Shown here piece after piece: positions 53,646-62,232 of a DNA stretch of 64,000 nt. Under the pieces are notes generated by a model, which was not told the DNA's origin, ran no database searches, and was given only the letters and a program-made list of their open reading frames with translations. Position 1 is the stretch's first letter. Each line of letters begins with the position of its first letter. The stretch is taken from contig CAZWSX010000010.1 of the NCBI GenBank assembly GCA_964636985.1, forward strand, positions 162,775 to 226,774. Reading direction: 5' to 3'. The stretch comes from CAZWSX01 sp964636985 (lineage in GTDB: Bacteria; Planctomycetota; Planctomycetia; Pirellulales; Pirellulaceae). A program made the position numbers and the translations under genes.

Positions 53646-54740
53646 TTAGACACCAAGCGACACGACGTCGGTTGGCGTCGAGCGGCGCAACTGGCCGCAG
53701 GCGGCGTTGATCGCATCGCCTTTGCGAACGCGAAACTGCACGTTTACGCCGTTGTCTTCCAAGATCTTGCGAAAGCGCTGCTGCGAGGTTTCGCTCGGCG
53801 TTTTGTACGGCAAACCAGCGACGGGGTTGTAGGGGATCACATTCAGCATCGCGGTCCGCGTTCGCAGGATGCCGGCGAGTTGCTTGGCATGTTCGGGGCT
53901 GTCGTTCAGGTCGCCAAGCAGAACGTATTCAAAAGTGAGGCGCCGCCCGGAGGCATCGAAGTAGCGATCGGCCGAGGCGAGAACCTCTTGCAATCCAATC
54001 GCTTTGTTGACCGGTACAATCTGCGTTCGCAATGCGTCGTTAGGTGCATGCAACGAGACCGCCAGATTGTACTTAGGGCACTCGTCGGTCAGGCGGTCGA
54101 GCGCTGTCGGAAGCCCCACCGTGGAGATCGTGATCCGCCGCGGGCTGATCGCCAGACCATCTTTGCGGCTGGCATCGTCGAGAGCGGGCAGCACCTGATT
54201 TAGATTTGCCAGGGGTTCGCCCATTCCCATGACGACAATGTGGCTCAAGCGTTCGTCGGCGGGCAGGAGCCGCTGAAGTCGCAACATCTGCTCGACAATT
54301 TCGCCGTGGGTGAGGTTGCGATCGACTCCATCAAGGCCGCTCGCGCAGAAGACGCACCCCATTGCGCAGCCGACCTGCGAGCTGATGCAAATCGACCGGC
54401 GCGGTCCGTCGCGCAATAACACGCACTCAATGCGTCCGCCGTCGGCAAGCTGGAGCAGCAGCTTTTCTGTACCATCGGTGGCTTCGCTCTTGCGGACGAT
54501 CTGCGCCGTCCAAAGGCGAAAGTTCGCGGCCAGTTCGGCGCGAAGGGCCTTTGGCAAATCGTTCATGTCGTCGAACGATTCCGCCCTGCGTTCGAACAGC
54601 CAGTGGCGGATTTGCTTGGCGCGAAACGCCGGCTGTCCCCGTTCAGCCAGAAACGAAGCCAGGTCCGCCGGCGAGACGTCGAGAATGTGGGGCAGTGGCT
54701 TAGGTGATTCGGCGTTCACGAGGTGAGGTGGCAAGAGCAA
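53646..54740 (-). CDS. rlmN: 23S rRNA (adenine2503-C2)-methyltransferase
   Basis: The product has 364 residues. It is a radical SAM enzyme that methylates A2503 of 23S rRNA and A37 of some tRNAs. The Fe-S motif is SQVGCAMGCVFCASG (CxxxCxxC), followed by HIVVMGMGEPLAN, RRITISTVGLPTALDRL and the RlmN/Cfr motif VSLHAPND. A Cys in the last 20 residues (NAACGQLRRS) is the methyl-carrying one. The TTG at 54740 gives this length; the GTG at 54719 also fits. It is convergent with the M28-PDZ gene. Confidence 0.94.
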   Translation of the reverse strand: MLLPPHLVNAESPKPLPHILDVSPADLASFLAERGQPAFRAKQIRHWLFERRAESFDDMNDLPKALRAELAANFRLWTAQIVRKSEATDGTEKLLLQLADGGRIECVLLRDGPRRSICISSQVGCAMGCVFCASGLDGVDRNLTHGEIVEQMLRLQRLLPADERLSHIVVMGMGEPLANLNQVLPALDDASRKDGLAISPRRITISTVGLPTALDRLTDECPKYNLAVSLHAPNDALRTQIVPVNKAIGLQEVLASADRYFDASGRRLTFEYVLLGDLNDSPEHAKQLAGILRTRTAMLNVIPYNPVAGLPYKTPSETSQQRFRKILEDNGVNVQFRVRKGDAINAACGQLRRSTPTDVVSLGV

Positions 54741-54758
54741 CGGGCCAAAACTTCTAGT

Positions 54759-55223
54759 CTACTCGATCTTCGTTTTGCCGTCCGCTCTTTCGATTTGCCA
54801 TTGTTCGAACAGGCGGCGTAAGCGACCGCTCGAGAGATCGACTTCGAAAGCTTCCCAATCGCTGTAAACAACGCGACTGGTGAACTTAATGGCCCAATTG
54901 AGCGCGAGCGGGCTAATCGTCACAACGGGAACACCCGCCCGGTAGGCTTCCCACATTTCGATCGCCGTACCCATCGACGCCTGCGGGACGTAGGCGATGA
55001 CCAAATCGCACTTGCCGCACATAGCGTTGTGTTTGAGGAAAACCTCGCGGGCCCGCTCCGGCAAGTAGTCGAGCGAATTGGTGTGATCGGCCCAGGGGTC
55101 GTAAACCGTCATCTCGGGCCAATGGCGGTCCAAGGTTGCGCGCAAGCGCGTGCGGTAGTCCTGATCGTGCACCGCGGCCGCGGCCAGCGAACCTTGCATG
55201 ATTCCGGCGAGAAACGCCCGCAT
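54759..55223 (-). CDS. Nucleoside 2-deoxyribosyltransferase-like protein
   Basis: The product has 154 residues. It begins MRAFLAGIMQGSLAAAAVHDQDY, and the C-terminal half has the family motif CDLVIAYVPQASMGTAIEMWEAYRAGVPVVTISPLA. The Glu in GTAIEMWEAYRAG corresponds to the catalytic Glu of nucleoside 2-deoxyribosyltransferases. A DWADHTNS-type stretch (DPWADHTNSLDY) is also expected. Such enzymes exchange bases between deoxynucleosides in salvage, and related members hydrolyse the N-glycosidic bond. A purine phosphorylase pair lies nearby, which suits a salvage context. Confidence 0.75.
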   Translation of the reverse strand: MRAFLAGIMQGSLAAAAVHDQDYRTRLRATLDRHWPEMTVYDPWADHTNSLDYLPERAREVFLKHNAMCGKCDLVIAYVPQASMGTAIEMWEAYRAGVPVVTISPLALNWAIKFTSRVVYSDWEAFEVDLSSGRLRRLFEQWQIERADGKTKIE

Positions 55224-55338
55224 TCATGGTCCTCTCGAATTGAACATTTTTCGCTCATCCACTCGCTCAAAGGGTGGCATGTCTTGCCTTAGCGTGCGAA
55301 ACTTTGGCCATCACCAACGCTACCAAGGTACACACCCC

Positions 55339-56640
55339 ATGCCGACGTCCAAGCCAACTGGTAAGCCGCGAACGAGCAAAGCCGCAAGCAAGCCGGCCAG
55401 TCAAGCTTCCTCGAAGAAGTCGGTTTCGTCTACCGCTGGCAGACCGCAGCGGGTATCGGTCAATGGGCACGAACCCGATTTGGCTCGCGCCCTCGATGTG
55501 GTCATGCACTTGATGGCCATTCCCGGTCGCAGCGGCGATGAAGCTGGCGCGGCGGAATATGTTCGCTTGAAACTCATGGCCGCGGGTCTTCCCGAATCAG
55601 CCATTGTTTTCGACGAGCCGCCGGCCGATTCTCCTGTGAACGGCAAACTGGGAAGCATGATCGTCAAGCTTCCCGGAACGGTCAAAGGTCCGCGACGCAT
55701 GCTTTCGGCGCACCTCGATACGGTCCCGATCTGCGTTGGCTCGCGGCCAAAACGCGACGGCGGCTTTGTTCGATCGGCCGATCCCAACACAGGTTTGGGC
55801 GCTGACGACCGGGCCGGTGTCGCGGTCGTCTTACTGGCGGCTCTCGAAATTTTGGAGCGGAAACTTCCGCATCCACCTCTCACGCTCTGTTTCTTTGTGC
55901 AAGAAGAAATCGGTCTGTTCGGGGCACGATTCGTCAATCACAAGCTGCTGGGCAAGCCGGAACTCGCTTTCAACTTCGACGGCGGCTCGCCTGCCAAGTT
56001 GACGATCGGCGCAACGGGGGCATATCGAATGACGATCGACGTCCATGGAATCGCCAGTCACGCAGGCGGCGCGCCGGAACAAGGCGTGAGCGCCATTGCC
56101 ATCGCGGGGATCGCCATGGCGGAACTTCATCGACAAGGTTGGCACGGCGATGTCCGCAAAGGAAAACAACGCGGCACGAGCAATGTGGGCGTCATCAACG
56201 GTGGCGACGCGACGAACGTTGTGACCAATCGCGTTTCGCTCCGCGCGGAGGCCCGCAGTCACGATCCCAAATTCCGCGAACGGATCGCGAAAGAGATCGA
56301 GAATCAGTTCAAACTAGCGGCCAAGGAAGTGAAGAACGTCGCTGGCAAATCGGGGAGCGTGACGATCGATCGGCGAATGGACTACGAGTCCTACCGGCTC
56401 GATCCCAAGTCGCCAAGCGTAGTGGCCGCTCACGAAGCGGTTGTCTCGGCTGGGGCTGCTCCTGAGCTGGCCATTTCGAATGGCGGTCTCGATAGCAACT
56501 GGTTGTTCGCTCATGGTATCTCTGCCGTCACGCTTGGCTGTGGCCAGATGAATCAGCACATGGTGACGGAAGCGCTCAACGTTGCTGATTTCGAGCTGGC
56601 GTGTCGCGTGGGTTTGCGGTTGGCAACGGGCGCAATGTAG
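55339..56640 (+). CDS. M20 family peptidase (tripeptidase-like)
   Basis: The product has 433 residues from the ATG at 55339, with AAGG upstream. A Lys/Ser-rich basic segment (about 1-40) precedes the domain, which is unusual for a cytoplasmic M20 enzyme. Metal sites are SAHLDTVP (His, Asp), TGLGADDRAGVAVVL (Asp), FFVQEEIGLFGAR (Glu, Glu) and FDGG, with the C-terminal CGQMNQHMVTEAL His. The dimerisation lid domain is inserted between about 210 and 340. The pattern is near peptidase T, which removes N-terminal residues from tripeptides. It is divergent from the deoxyribosyltransferase gene. Confidence 0.88.
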   Translation: MPTSKPTGKPRTSKAASKPASQASSKKSVSSTAGRPQRVSVNGHEPDLARALDVVMHLMAIPGRSGDEAGAAEYVRLKLMAAGLPESAIVFDEPPADSPVNGKLGSMIVKLPGTVKGPRRMLSAHLDTVPICVGSRPKRDGGFVRSADPNTGLGADDRAGVAVVLLAALEILERKLPHPPLTLCFFVQEEIGLFGARFVNHKLLGKPELAFNFDGGSPAKLTIGATGAYRMTIDVHGIASHAGGAPEQGVSAIAIAGIAMAELHRQGWHGDVRKGKQRGTSNVGVINGGDATNVVTNRVSLRAEARSHDPKFRERIAKEIENQFKLAAKEVKNVAGKSGSVTIDRRMDYESYRLDPKSPSVVAAHEAVVSAGAAPELAISNGGLDSNWLFAHGISAVTLGCGQMNQHMVTEALNVADFELACRVGLRLATGAM

Positions 56641-56754
56641 TTCGAATTGAGTTGGAGTGACGCGTGGGGAAATTCTCGACCAAACCCTACCGACTTCGCT
56701 TCGTTTCGGGTAACGTGGCTGTCTGAAATTTCTTATGCCTCAATTGAATGAACC

Positions 56755-57582
56755 ATGCTTGATCTTTTCGACAAAGTCAGTGAAGCGGCCGATCTTATTC
56801 GCGGGCGTTGGAACAAGGTTCCGCAGGCCGGAATCATCTTAGGGACGGGGCTGGGGCCGCTCGTGCAGCAGATCAGAGTCGAGGCGACGTTCGATTATTC
56901 CGAGATTCCCCACTTCCTCCGGTCGACCGCCACCAGCCATCGCGGGCGACTCGTATGCGGGATGCTCCAGGGCGTTCCGGTCATGGCGATGGAAGGGCGC
57001 TTTCACAAGTACGAAGGCTACGCGCTCAAGGACATCACGCTGCCAGTGCGGGTGATGCGGCACCTCGGTGCCGAACTGCTGGTGGTCACGAATGCTTGCG
57101 GCGGGATGAACCCGTACTACCGGTGCGGCGACATCATGGTGATTGACGATCATATCAACCTGATGGGCGATAATCCGCTGTTCGGCATCAATGACGATCG
57201 TCTCGGACCCCGCTTCCCCGACATGTGCCGCCCGTACGATCCGGTACTCGTCGAACGAGCCCTGGAAGTCGGACGAAAGAACAACTTTGCGGTCCACCAA
57301 GGCGTCTTTGTCGCGGTTGCCGGGCCATGCTTGGAAACGCGAGCCGAATACCGGATGCTGCGGCTGATGGGCGCCGACGTGGTTGGGATGTCGACTGTTC
57401 CCGAAGTTATCGTCGCTGCCCATTGCGGCTTGCGTGTGGTCGGGTTCTCGATCGTGACCGATATGTGTTTGCCCGACGCGCTCGAACCGGCTGACGTCCC
57501 GAAGATCATCGCGACCGCCAATGCTGCCGAACCGCAACTCCGCACGCTAGTTATGGGCGTGTTGGCCGGCGAGAAGAGATAG
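56755..57582 (+). CDS. Purine nucleoside phosphorylase paralogue 1 (Asp at the specificity position)
   Basis: The product has 275 residues. It has the class I PNP layout: GIILGTGLGPL (28-36, phosphate), SHRGRL (61-66), GRFHKYEG (81-88), VTNACGGMNP (111-120), IDDHINLMGDNPL, and Glu194 in AGPCLETRAEYR with Met212 in GMSTVPEV. Where human PNP has Asn243, this protein has Asp236 (SIVTDMC). In human PNP the change of that Asn to Asp is known to turn specificity from 6-oxopurines to 6-aminopurines, and MTA phosphorylase also carries Asp there. This copy may thus use adenosine or methylthioadenosine. The paralogue is next on the same strand, 37 bases away. Confidence 0.9.
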   Translation: MLDLFDKVSEAADLIRGRWNKVPQAGIILGTGLGPLVQQIRVEATFDYSEIPHFLRSTATSHRGRLVCGMLQGVPVMAMEGRFHKYEGYALKDITLPVRVMRHLGAELLVVTNACGGMNPYYRCGDIMVIDDHINLMGDNPLFGINDDRLGPRFPDMCRPYDPVLVERALEVGRKNNFAVHQGVFVAVAGPCLETRAEYRMLRLMGADVVGMSTVPEVIVAAHCGLRVVGFSIVTDMCLPDALEPADVPKIIATANAAEPQLRTLVMGVLAGEKR

Positions 57583-57619
57583 ATTTCAAAAGCTATTCGC
57601 AGCACCGGAAGGATTCCGA

Positions 57620-58531
57620 ATGCACGTCGATACCGCGCGAGTCGGCTCGTCTCTGCCTATTTCATCTGTCATGGATGCATCACCTCTCTCATCCGTTTCG
57701 CGCTCTGAGGGGGTTGATTTGGTCGCCAAGTCGCGCGATGTGATTCGCGGCCGGGTTAAGACCATTCCCACCACTGCGATCGTGCTGGGAACGGGACTGG
57801 GCGACTTAGCAGACGAACTCGAGGATGCAGCCTCGATCGACTACTGCGATCTGCCCGGCTTTCCGAACTGCACGGCGCTGGCTCATCGGGGACGGCTTGT
57901 CATTGGCAAGCTTCAAGGCAATCCGCTCATTGCTTTGCAAGGGCGATGTCACTTGTACGAGGGGCGATCCCCTTTTGAAATCACGTTCCCCATTCGCGTG
58001 CTGGCGACGCTGGGGCTAAAAACGCTGTTCCTCACCAACGCCGCAGGCGGACTGCAACCGCGATTCGCGGCGGGCGACGTGATGGCGATCGAGGATCACA
58101 TCAACCTGATGTTCCAAACCGTGCGCGACGTCGAGCCGCGTTCTACAGACGAGGCGCCGCCCGTCTCGATTGGTCGAGTTTACGACGCGGAGCTACTGGA
58201 GTTGGCGCGTCGGGTTGCCTTCGAGGTCAACGTTCCACTGCAGCAAGGCGTTTATGTCGGCGTGACGGGTCCCAACTACGAAACCCGCGCCGAGTACCGC
58301 ATGATGCGTCGCCTAGGTGGCGACGCCGTTGGCATGTCGACGGTGCTCGAGGCGCTCTTTGCTCGGCGACTAGGTTTACGCGTGGCCGCGTTCTCGGCGA
58401 TCACCAACATTGCCCGACCCGATGCGCCTGACATCGTCGATGCGGACGAGGTAGTCGACGTAGCCGAAATGGTCGCCCCCAAAATTGCGGCCATTTTCCG
58501 AAGAGTCCTCTCACGACTCTCCACCCATTAG
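57620..58531 (+). CDS. punA: Purine nucleoside phosphorylase paralogue 2 (Asn at the specificity position)
   Basis: The product has 303 residues with a 40-residue N-terminal extension; the in-frame ATG at 57671 would shorten it. Motifs are AIVLGTGLGDL (53-62), ALAHRGRL (87-93), GRCHLYEGR (108-116), LTNAAGGLQP, EDHINLMFQ, and Glu221 in TGPNYETRAEYR. The specificity position is Asn263 (AITNIA), as in human PNP, so inosine and guanosine are the expected substrates. It shares roughly half its motif residues with paralogue 1, which it follows after 37 bases, so the two are likely co-transcribed and handle different bases. Confidence 0.9.
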   Translation: MHVDTARVGSSLPISSVMDASPLSSVSRSEGVDLVAKSRDVIRGRVKTIPTTAIVLGTGLGDLADELEDAASIDYCDLPGFPNCTALAHRGRLVIGKLQGNPLIALQGRCHLYEGRSPFEITFPIRVLATLGLKTLFLTNAAGGLQPRFAAGDVMAIEDHINLMFQTVRDVEPRSTDEAPPVSIGRVYDAELLELARRVAFEVNVPLQQGVYVGVTGPNYETRAEYRMMRRLGGDAVGMSTVLEALFARRLGLRVAAFSAITNIARPDAPDIVDADEVVDVAEMVAPKIAAIFRRVLSRLSTH

Positions 58532-58644
58532 GGTGATTTCTGAAACTTGACTTCCAACTGTCCAGTATCATCGAATGATGAAGCTTGCGCTGCGATCACC
58601 GAACTTCGGTGGCGGCGATAGGCGATCTCTCGGAGTCGCATCCT

Positions 58645-59349
58645 GTGGACAAGTTGCCGCGGTGGATTGCCTTGGTCTTATTGGTCATTGGTTTTCCAGC
58701 CGGTTCTTTGTTCGCCGGCCCAGCGACATACAACACAGCGCCGTCAGATGGGTCGCTCGTCTTTCTTGAAAACTCCAACTACTTCGTCGAACGCTATACC
58801 GAGGCGCCGATTGGCCACGTCGCGGTGGTGATTCGCGACAGCGGCAAGCCGATGGTTTACGAAGCCACGCCCGGCCGCGTCCGAAAAGTGGCTTGGGACG
58901 ATTACCTGCTGGAGTTGGGGAAGCTGAATCAGGACCGCTCCTGGCGAAGCAAAAAACTCATCGCTGGTTGGGTGCTGGCTCCGAAAACGCCCTATTCGAC
59001 GGGTGAGATTTCTCACATGCGGCGTTATCTCGAAAGCCAAATGTCGCGCCGCTACTCGGTGCTTGGATACCTCCGCGGACAGCAGTCGGATGGCGTTCAC
59101 TGTGCTGAGTTGGCCTCGCAAACCATCAGTTTCGGCGGCCGCTTTGACATCGACAACTGCTACAAGCAAACGCCCGCCAGCTTAATGGCCCTCGCAGAAC
59201 CGCAGCACGTTGCCAAAACAGCGCTCACGATTCCGGAACCGGCCGAAGCTGAATCGTGGTGTTCCGCAGCTTGTCGCCGGTGGACGAATTCTTGGATGGT
59301 GGCGCGGTGGAGTTTTCGGGAAGCCTGGCACTACGTGTGGGCGGGCTAG
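58645..59349 (+). CDS. Exported permuted NlpC/P60-like protein
   Basis: The product has 234 residues from the GTG at 58645 (GGAG nine bases upstream); the open frame extends to 58585. A signal peptide covers about 1-22 (KLPRWIALVLLVIGFPAGSLFAG). The central region has PIGHVAVVIRD (His) and then SDGVHCAELASQT (Cys). A His before a Cys in this order marks the circularly permuted NlpC/P60 fold, as in YiiX/YebB-type proteins, which act on peptide or lipid amides at the cell surface. The C-terminus has a Trp-rich tail that could associate with membrane. The repeat family A motif GTAG is found just beyond the stop. Confidence 0.72.
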   Translation: MDKLPRWIALVLLVIGFPAGSLFAGPATYNTAPSDGSLVFLENSNYFVERYTEAPIGHVAVVIRDSGKPMVYEATPGRVRKVAWDDYLLELGKLNQDRSWRSKKLIAGWVLAPKTPYSTGEISHMRRYLESQMSRRYSVLGYLRGQQSDGVHCAELASQTISFGGRFDIDNCYKQTPASLMALAEPQHVAKTALTIPEPAEAESWCSAACRRWTNSWMVARWSFREAWHYVWAG

Positions 59350-59381
59350 CTGTAGCCGCCTGCACGTGGACGCCGTACCTT

Positions 59382-59405
59382 CCACGTTCTGGCGAACGCG
59401 GCTAC
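59382..59405. repeat. Palindromic repeat family A, copy 7
   Basis: CCACGTTC, TGGC, GAACGCGG, then CTAC. One base of the stem is mismatched (CCACG versus CGCGG). It lies 33 bases after the stop of the 58645 gene. Confidence 0.82.
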
Positions 59406-59415
59406 CGGACGTCGT

Positions 59416-59450
59416 GGCACTCGCGAAGGTGCGGTGGCTCCGCGAGTGCC
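59416..59450. repeat. 10-base-pair inverted repeat
   Basis: GGCACTCGCG and CGCGAGTGCC pair perfectly around a 15-base loop. It resembles family A arms (GCACTCGC) but lacks the GTAG tag. Confidence 0.6.
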
Positions 59451-59475
59451 AGGATGCTTGAGAACGGCGCCCTTT

Positions 59476-59499
59476 CCGCGATTTGGTGAACGCGGCTAC
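59476..59499. repeat. Palindromic repeat family A, copy 8 (degenerate)
   Basis: CCGCGATTTGG followed by TGAACGCGGCTAC. The centre has changed but the ends pair. Confidence 0.75.
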
Positions 59500-59709
59500 G
59501 AGTTGGTAAGCGTCGTAGATTCTCGATTTCTGGCAAAAAGCGAAGGCTAAGTCGACTTTGACGCGACTTGGCCCCTTTGCTAAGCTTCGCCCCAGCTTTT
59601 GCATCTCTCAAGGTTGCGTTGACTTCGCCAGCTGCGGCATTCGTCCCAGACTTCGGTTGTAGGTTCGGGCGTGAATCTGCTAGCTGGCGGACTGAATTGA
59701 GAAAACTTC

Positions 59710-60099
59710 TTAGAGGCGTAAGTCCATGTGATACATGGATTTATGACAAGAAGTTCGCCTTGACCGAATTGTTGGTCTACGTACAATTTTCAACACAGAG
59801 GGGATAGGAAGCCTCGGCGAATTAGCGGTGACAGCGGTCTTTGCGCGTTGTGGAAAACATGCCGCCGTAAGGATGCGCTGCCGCGTTGGAATTCGCGCGA
59901 AGGAACTCGATTTCAAAATCTGCGCCTTTTCGGGCAGGTTAGGTAAAAACTCGGATTCCACGGTTTGGGAATTTTGGATAGGAAGCACATTCAGGAAGTG
60001 AGTAGCCGGCAAGTTGGGAAACGGATCAGGTAGCGTTTCGACTTGCGTGAATTCGCGATCGCCTAGAGCCGCTGAGGCCAACCACGACGCGAGATTCAT
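59710..60099 (-). CDS. Uncertain hypothetical ORF, 129 residues
   Basis: The frame is open with an ATG start and no competing gene. The sequence (MNLASWLASAALGDREFTQVE, in pieces, followed by TLPDPFPNLPATHFLNVLP and an Arg-rich end) has no motif or recognisable fold, and no strong ribosome site is seen. It could be a real lineage-specific gene or chance. The low-GC flanks hint at non-standard composition. Confidence 0.2.
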   Translation of the reverse strand: MNLASWLASAALGDREFTQVETLPDPFPNLPATHFLNVLPIQNSQTVESEFLPNLPEKAQILKSSSFARIPTRQRILTAACFPQRAKTAVTANSPRLPIPSVLKIVRRPTIRSRRTSCHKSMYHMDLRL

Positions 60100-60208
60100 A
60101 GGACAGTGCGAACAAGGAACGTTCGGGAGCGGGCATTTCTGGCCCGGCGATCGCTCTTAGACGCACGACCTTTGCCGGTTACGCCATCAGCCAGGAAGGA
60201 CGTGGCGC

Positions 60209-60799
60209 ATGACGACAAAGACTGTCTTCACAACGGGCGAAGCAGCCAAAATCTGTAAGGTCAGTCAGCAGACGATTATTCGCTGCTTCGACAATGGAAC
60301 GCTGAAAGGCTTCCGTGTGCCAGGGAGCCGCTTCCGGCGGATTCCGCGCGACCAGCTGTTTAACTTCATGCGGGAAAACGGAATCCCGACCGACGCTCTG
60401 GAAAGCGGCAAACGTCGCATCCTAATCGTCGACGACGATCAAGAATTGGTCGACCTGATGGTCGATGGTTTCGTCCGCGACGGGCGATTCGAGTACAAAA
60501 CCGCCAACAACGGTTTCGACGCCGGGATGTTGGTGAAGGAGTTCCAGCCCGACATTGTCGTACTCGACATCATGCTGCCCGACATCAACGGCAAAGAAGT
60601 TTGCCAGCGAGTTCGCAGCGATGAAACGCTCGAGATGGTGAAGATCATCTGCATCTCGGGGATGGTCGAGCAAGACAAGATCAACGAACTGAAGGCCTGC
60701 GGAGCGAACGGCTTCCTCGGCAAGCCCTTCCAGATCGATACGCTGGTCGAGCGCGTTTGCGACTTGCTCGAGATCGATCGTCCGGTACTTCAAGGCTAG
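60209..60799 (+). CDS. Excisionase-type HTH fused to a receiver domain
   Basis: The product has 196 residues. Residues 6-56 are an excisionase/MerR-type helix-turn-helix (FTTGEAAKICKVSQQTIIRCFDNGTLKGFRVPGSRFRRI). Residues 69-190 form a receiver (ILIVDDDQELVDL 71-83, Asp120 in VLDIMLPDING, switch CISGM, Lys of LGKPF). DNA-binding first and receiver second is the reverse of OmpR/NarL regulators and is common in planctomycetes. A histidine kinase gene lies about 260 bases downstream on the same strand, separated by a terminator-like hairpin, so it is the probable partner. Confidence 0.9.
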   Translation: MTTKTVFTTGEAAKICKVSQQTIIRCFDNGTLKGFRVPGSRFRRIPRDQLFNFMRENGIPTDALESGKRRILIVDDDQELVDLMVDGFVRDGRFEYKTANNGFDAGMLVKEFQPDIVVLDIMLPDINGKEVCQRVRSDETLEMVKIICISGMVEQDKINELKACGANGFLGKPFQIDTLVERVCDLLEIDRPVLQG

Positions 60800-60823
60800 G
60801 CAAGGCTTTCATTCGCGTGCGCA

Positions 60824-60855
60824 CACTGGCGTCTTTGGGACGCCAGTGCCACCCA
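60824..60855. repeat. Palindromic repeat family C, copy 2
   Basis: CACTGGCGTC and GACGCCAGTG flank TTTGG, followed by CCACCCAAC as in copy 1 (7817). The outer six bases of the 5' arm have changed. It lies 25 bases beyond the HTH-receiver stop. Confidence 0.85.
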
Positions 60856-61004
60856 ACTCCAAGGCCAGGTCTACATTCACGGACCGTATTTGCCGCAGAA
60901 CAAATTTGGTCATTGCGGCGTGCATTGTCTTGGCACATTACGCCGCAAGAATAGAAATACCCTGGAATCTGAATTAAACGGACAGATTACTAGGGACGTC
61001 ACCG

Positions 61005-61039
61005 AAGAGGCCGTGGGTTATCCTGCGGCCTCTTCCCTT
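61005..61039 (+). terminator. Intrinsic terminator between the HTH-receiver and kinase genes
   Basis: AAGAGGCCG and CGGCCTCTT form a perfect nine-base-pair stem with a 12-base loop, followed by CCCTTTT. It lies 206 bases after the HTH-receiver stop and 22 bases before the preferred kinase start, so the kinase must have its own promoter or a short RNA ends here. Confidence 0.72.
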
Positions 61040-61060
61040 TTGCAGTGGCCGAGGTGTTCG

Positions 61061-61864
61061 GTGTCCGAAGCCAGAGCGGGAGACGCGGCGACCACAGCGG
61101 GCGATCGCCCTGCTGTCGACGATTTGCTGCGAGAGGATGCGGCCGCCTTTGCCGGCCGATTTGCCGAGGCGGTCGAGCAGGAAAAGCTACTGGCCCTTAA
61201 GGAATTTGCGTACGGCGCCAGTCACGAGCTCAACAATCCGCTGGCCAACATCGCCGGCCGCGCTCAGGCGCTACTGTCTGGGGAATCCGATCCCAAACGC
61301 CGCATGGCTTTGTCGGCAATCGCCGCTCAAGCGATGCGAGCGCACGAGATGATCTCGGATTTGATGCTGTTCGCCAAACCGCCGGCGCTCGACATCAAGC
61401 AGGTCGATCTGGTCGACGTAGTCCGACGAAGCATCAATCAAATCAACAATCAGACTTGGAATCGTCCACGCGAGATCGTCTTCGAGGCGAATCATCCGAT
61501 CACGATCGATGGCGATGCATCGCACCTGACAACGGTTGTCGTGGTGTTATTACGAAATGCTGTGGAGGTCGAAGGCAGCGTGCCTCGCCGGATTGAGGTG
61601 CGACTAACGGAAAGTGATCGCGATCACGTCACGCTCACGGTTTCCGACAACGGCGCTGGCATAACCGAGTTGCAGAGGGCTCGCATCTTCGATCCGTTCT
61701 ATTCTGGGCGCGAAGCCGGCCGGGGCCTCGGGTTTGGTCTCCCGAAGTGTTGGCGAATCGTTCAGCTGCACGGCGGGCGGATCGAAGTCGTATCGAAGTG
61801 TGGCGGCAACGATTGCGGCAGCAGCTTCGCTGTCGCTCTACCGCGCGCGATTTCCCGCGCATGA
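61061..61864 (+). CDS. Sensor histidine kinase, cytoplasmic type
   Basis: The product has 267 residues from the GTG at 61061 (GAGG six bases upstream). The frame is open back to 60890, but a terminator hairpin interrupts that part. The phosphoacceptor His lies in FAYGASHELNNPLANIAGRAQ (H-box), followed by the dimerisation helix RAHEMISDLMLFAKPP. The ATPase has LLRNAVEVEGS (N-box), VSDNGAGI (G1) and GRGLGFGLPKCWRIVQLHGG (G2). There is no membrane segment, so it senses inside the cell or through an unseen partner. The likely target is the upstream HTH-receiver protein. Confidence 0.88.
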   Translation: MSEARAGDAATTAGDRPAVDDLLREDAAAFAGRFAEAVEQEKLLALKEFAYGASHELNNPLANIAGRAQALLSGESDPKRRMALSAIAAQAMRAHEMISDLMLFAKPPALDIKQVDLVDVVRRSINQINNQTWNRPREIVFEANHPITIDGDASHLTTVVVVLLRNAVEVEGSVPRRIEVRLTESDRDHVTLTVSDNGAGITELQRARIFDPFYSGREAGRGLGFGLPKCWRIVQLHGGRIEVVSKCGGNDCGSSFAVALPRAISRA

Positions 61865-62232
61865 TTTCTTGTGATGGTACGAATCGCTCTTGAGTCGATT
61901 CTTCCAAGAAAGCCATACTCGCGGAAGTTCCGCGGTCATCTTGTGTGTCGCAAAAGTGACACGCTGGCAACTCAATTCGAGACGAGTTTCGAGACGAGCC
62001 TGCCATAAAAGCTGTCGCGGACCTAACGTGTCGCGAGGAGACCCGATAGCACTTTCAGCGATCCAGCACCGCAACTTGCGTAAACGATGCAAGTCTTCGC
62101 TAAAGAAGGCAAGCTCCGCAAGTGTGGAAAGGTCGCCAGCCTTTTAGCCCTCGGAATTTTGCGAGGGAATCTTTAGGCATATTGGTTGCATCTCTTCTAG
62201 GACATGGGGGAGATCTTGAAAGGAAGCAGGCC
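61865..62232. other. Gap between the kinase and the secreted Tyr-rich protein
   Basis: About 370 bases with no convincing gene. A hairpin at about 62148-62166 (CCCTCG / CGAGGG around GAATTTTG) lies 66 bases ahead of the next start; it has no T-run and could be part of a leader. I see nothing else I can name. Confidence 0.5.

Larger units (their letters stand above)
59350..60208. other. Repeat-rich gap before the HTH-receiver gene
   Basis: About 860 bases. The first 150 contain two family A copies and one unrelated 10-base-pair inverted repeat (listed). From about 59570 to 60200 no gene is convincing. A minus-strand frame at 59710-60099 (MNLASWLASAALGDREFTQ) is open but has no recognisable motif, and I treat it as uncertain. 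No RNA gene is seen. Confidence 0.5.

Noticed and set aside
60890..61060. Longer histidine-kinase start at 60890
   Set aside because: A nine-bp terminator hairpin lies inside this extension and a GTG with a ribosome site follows it.
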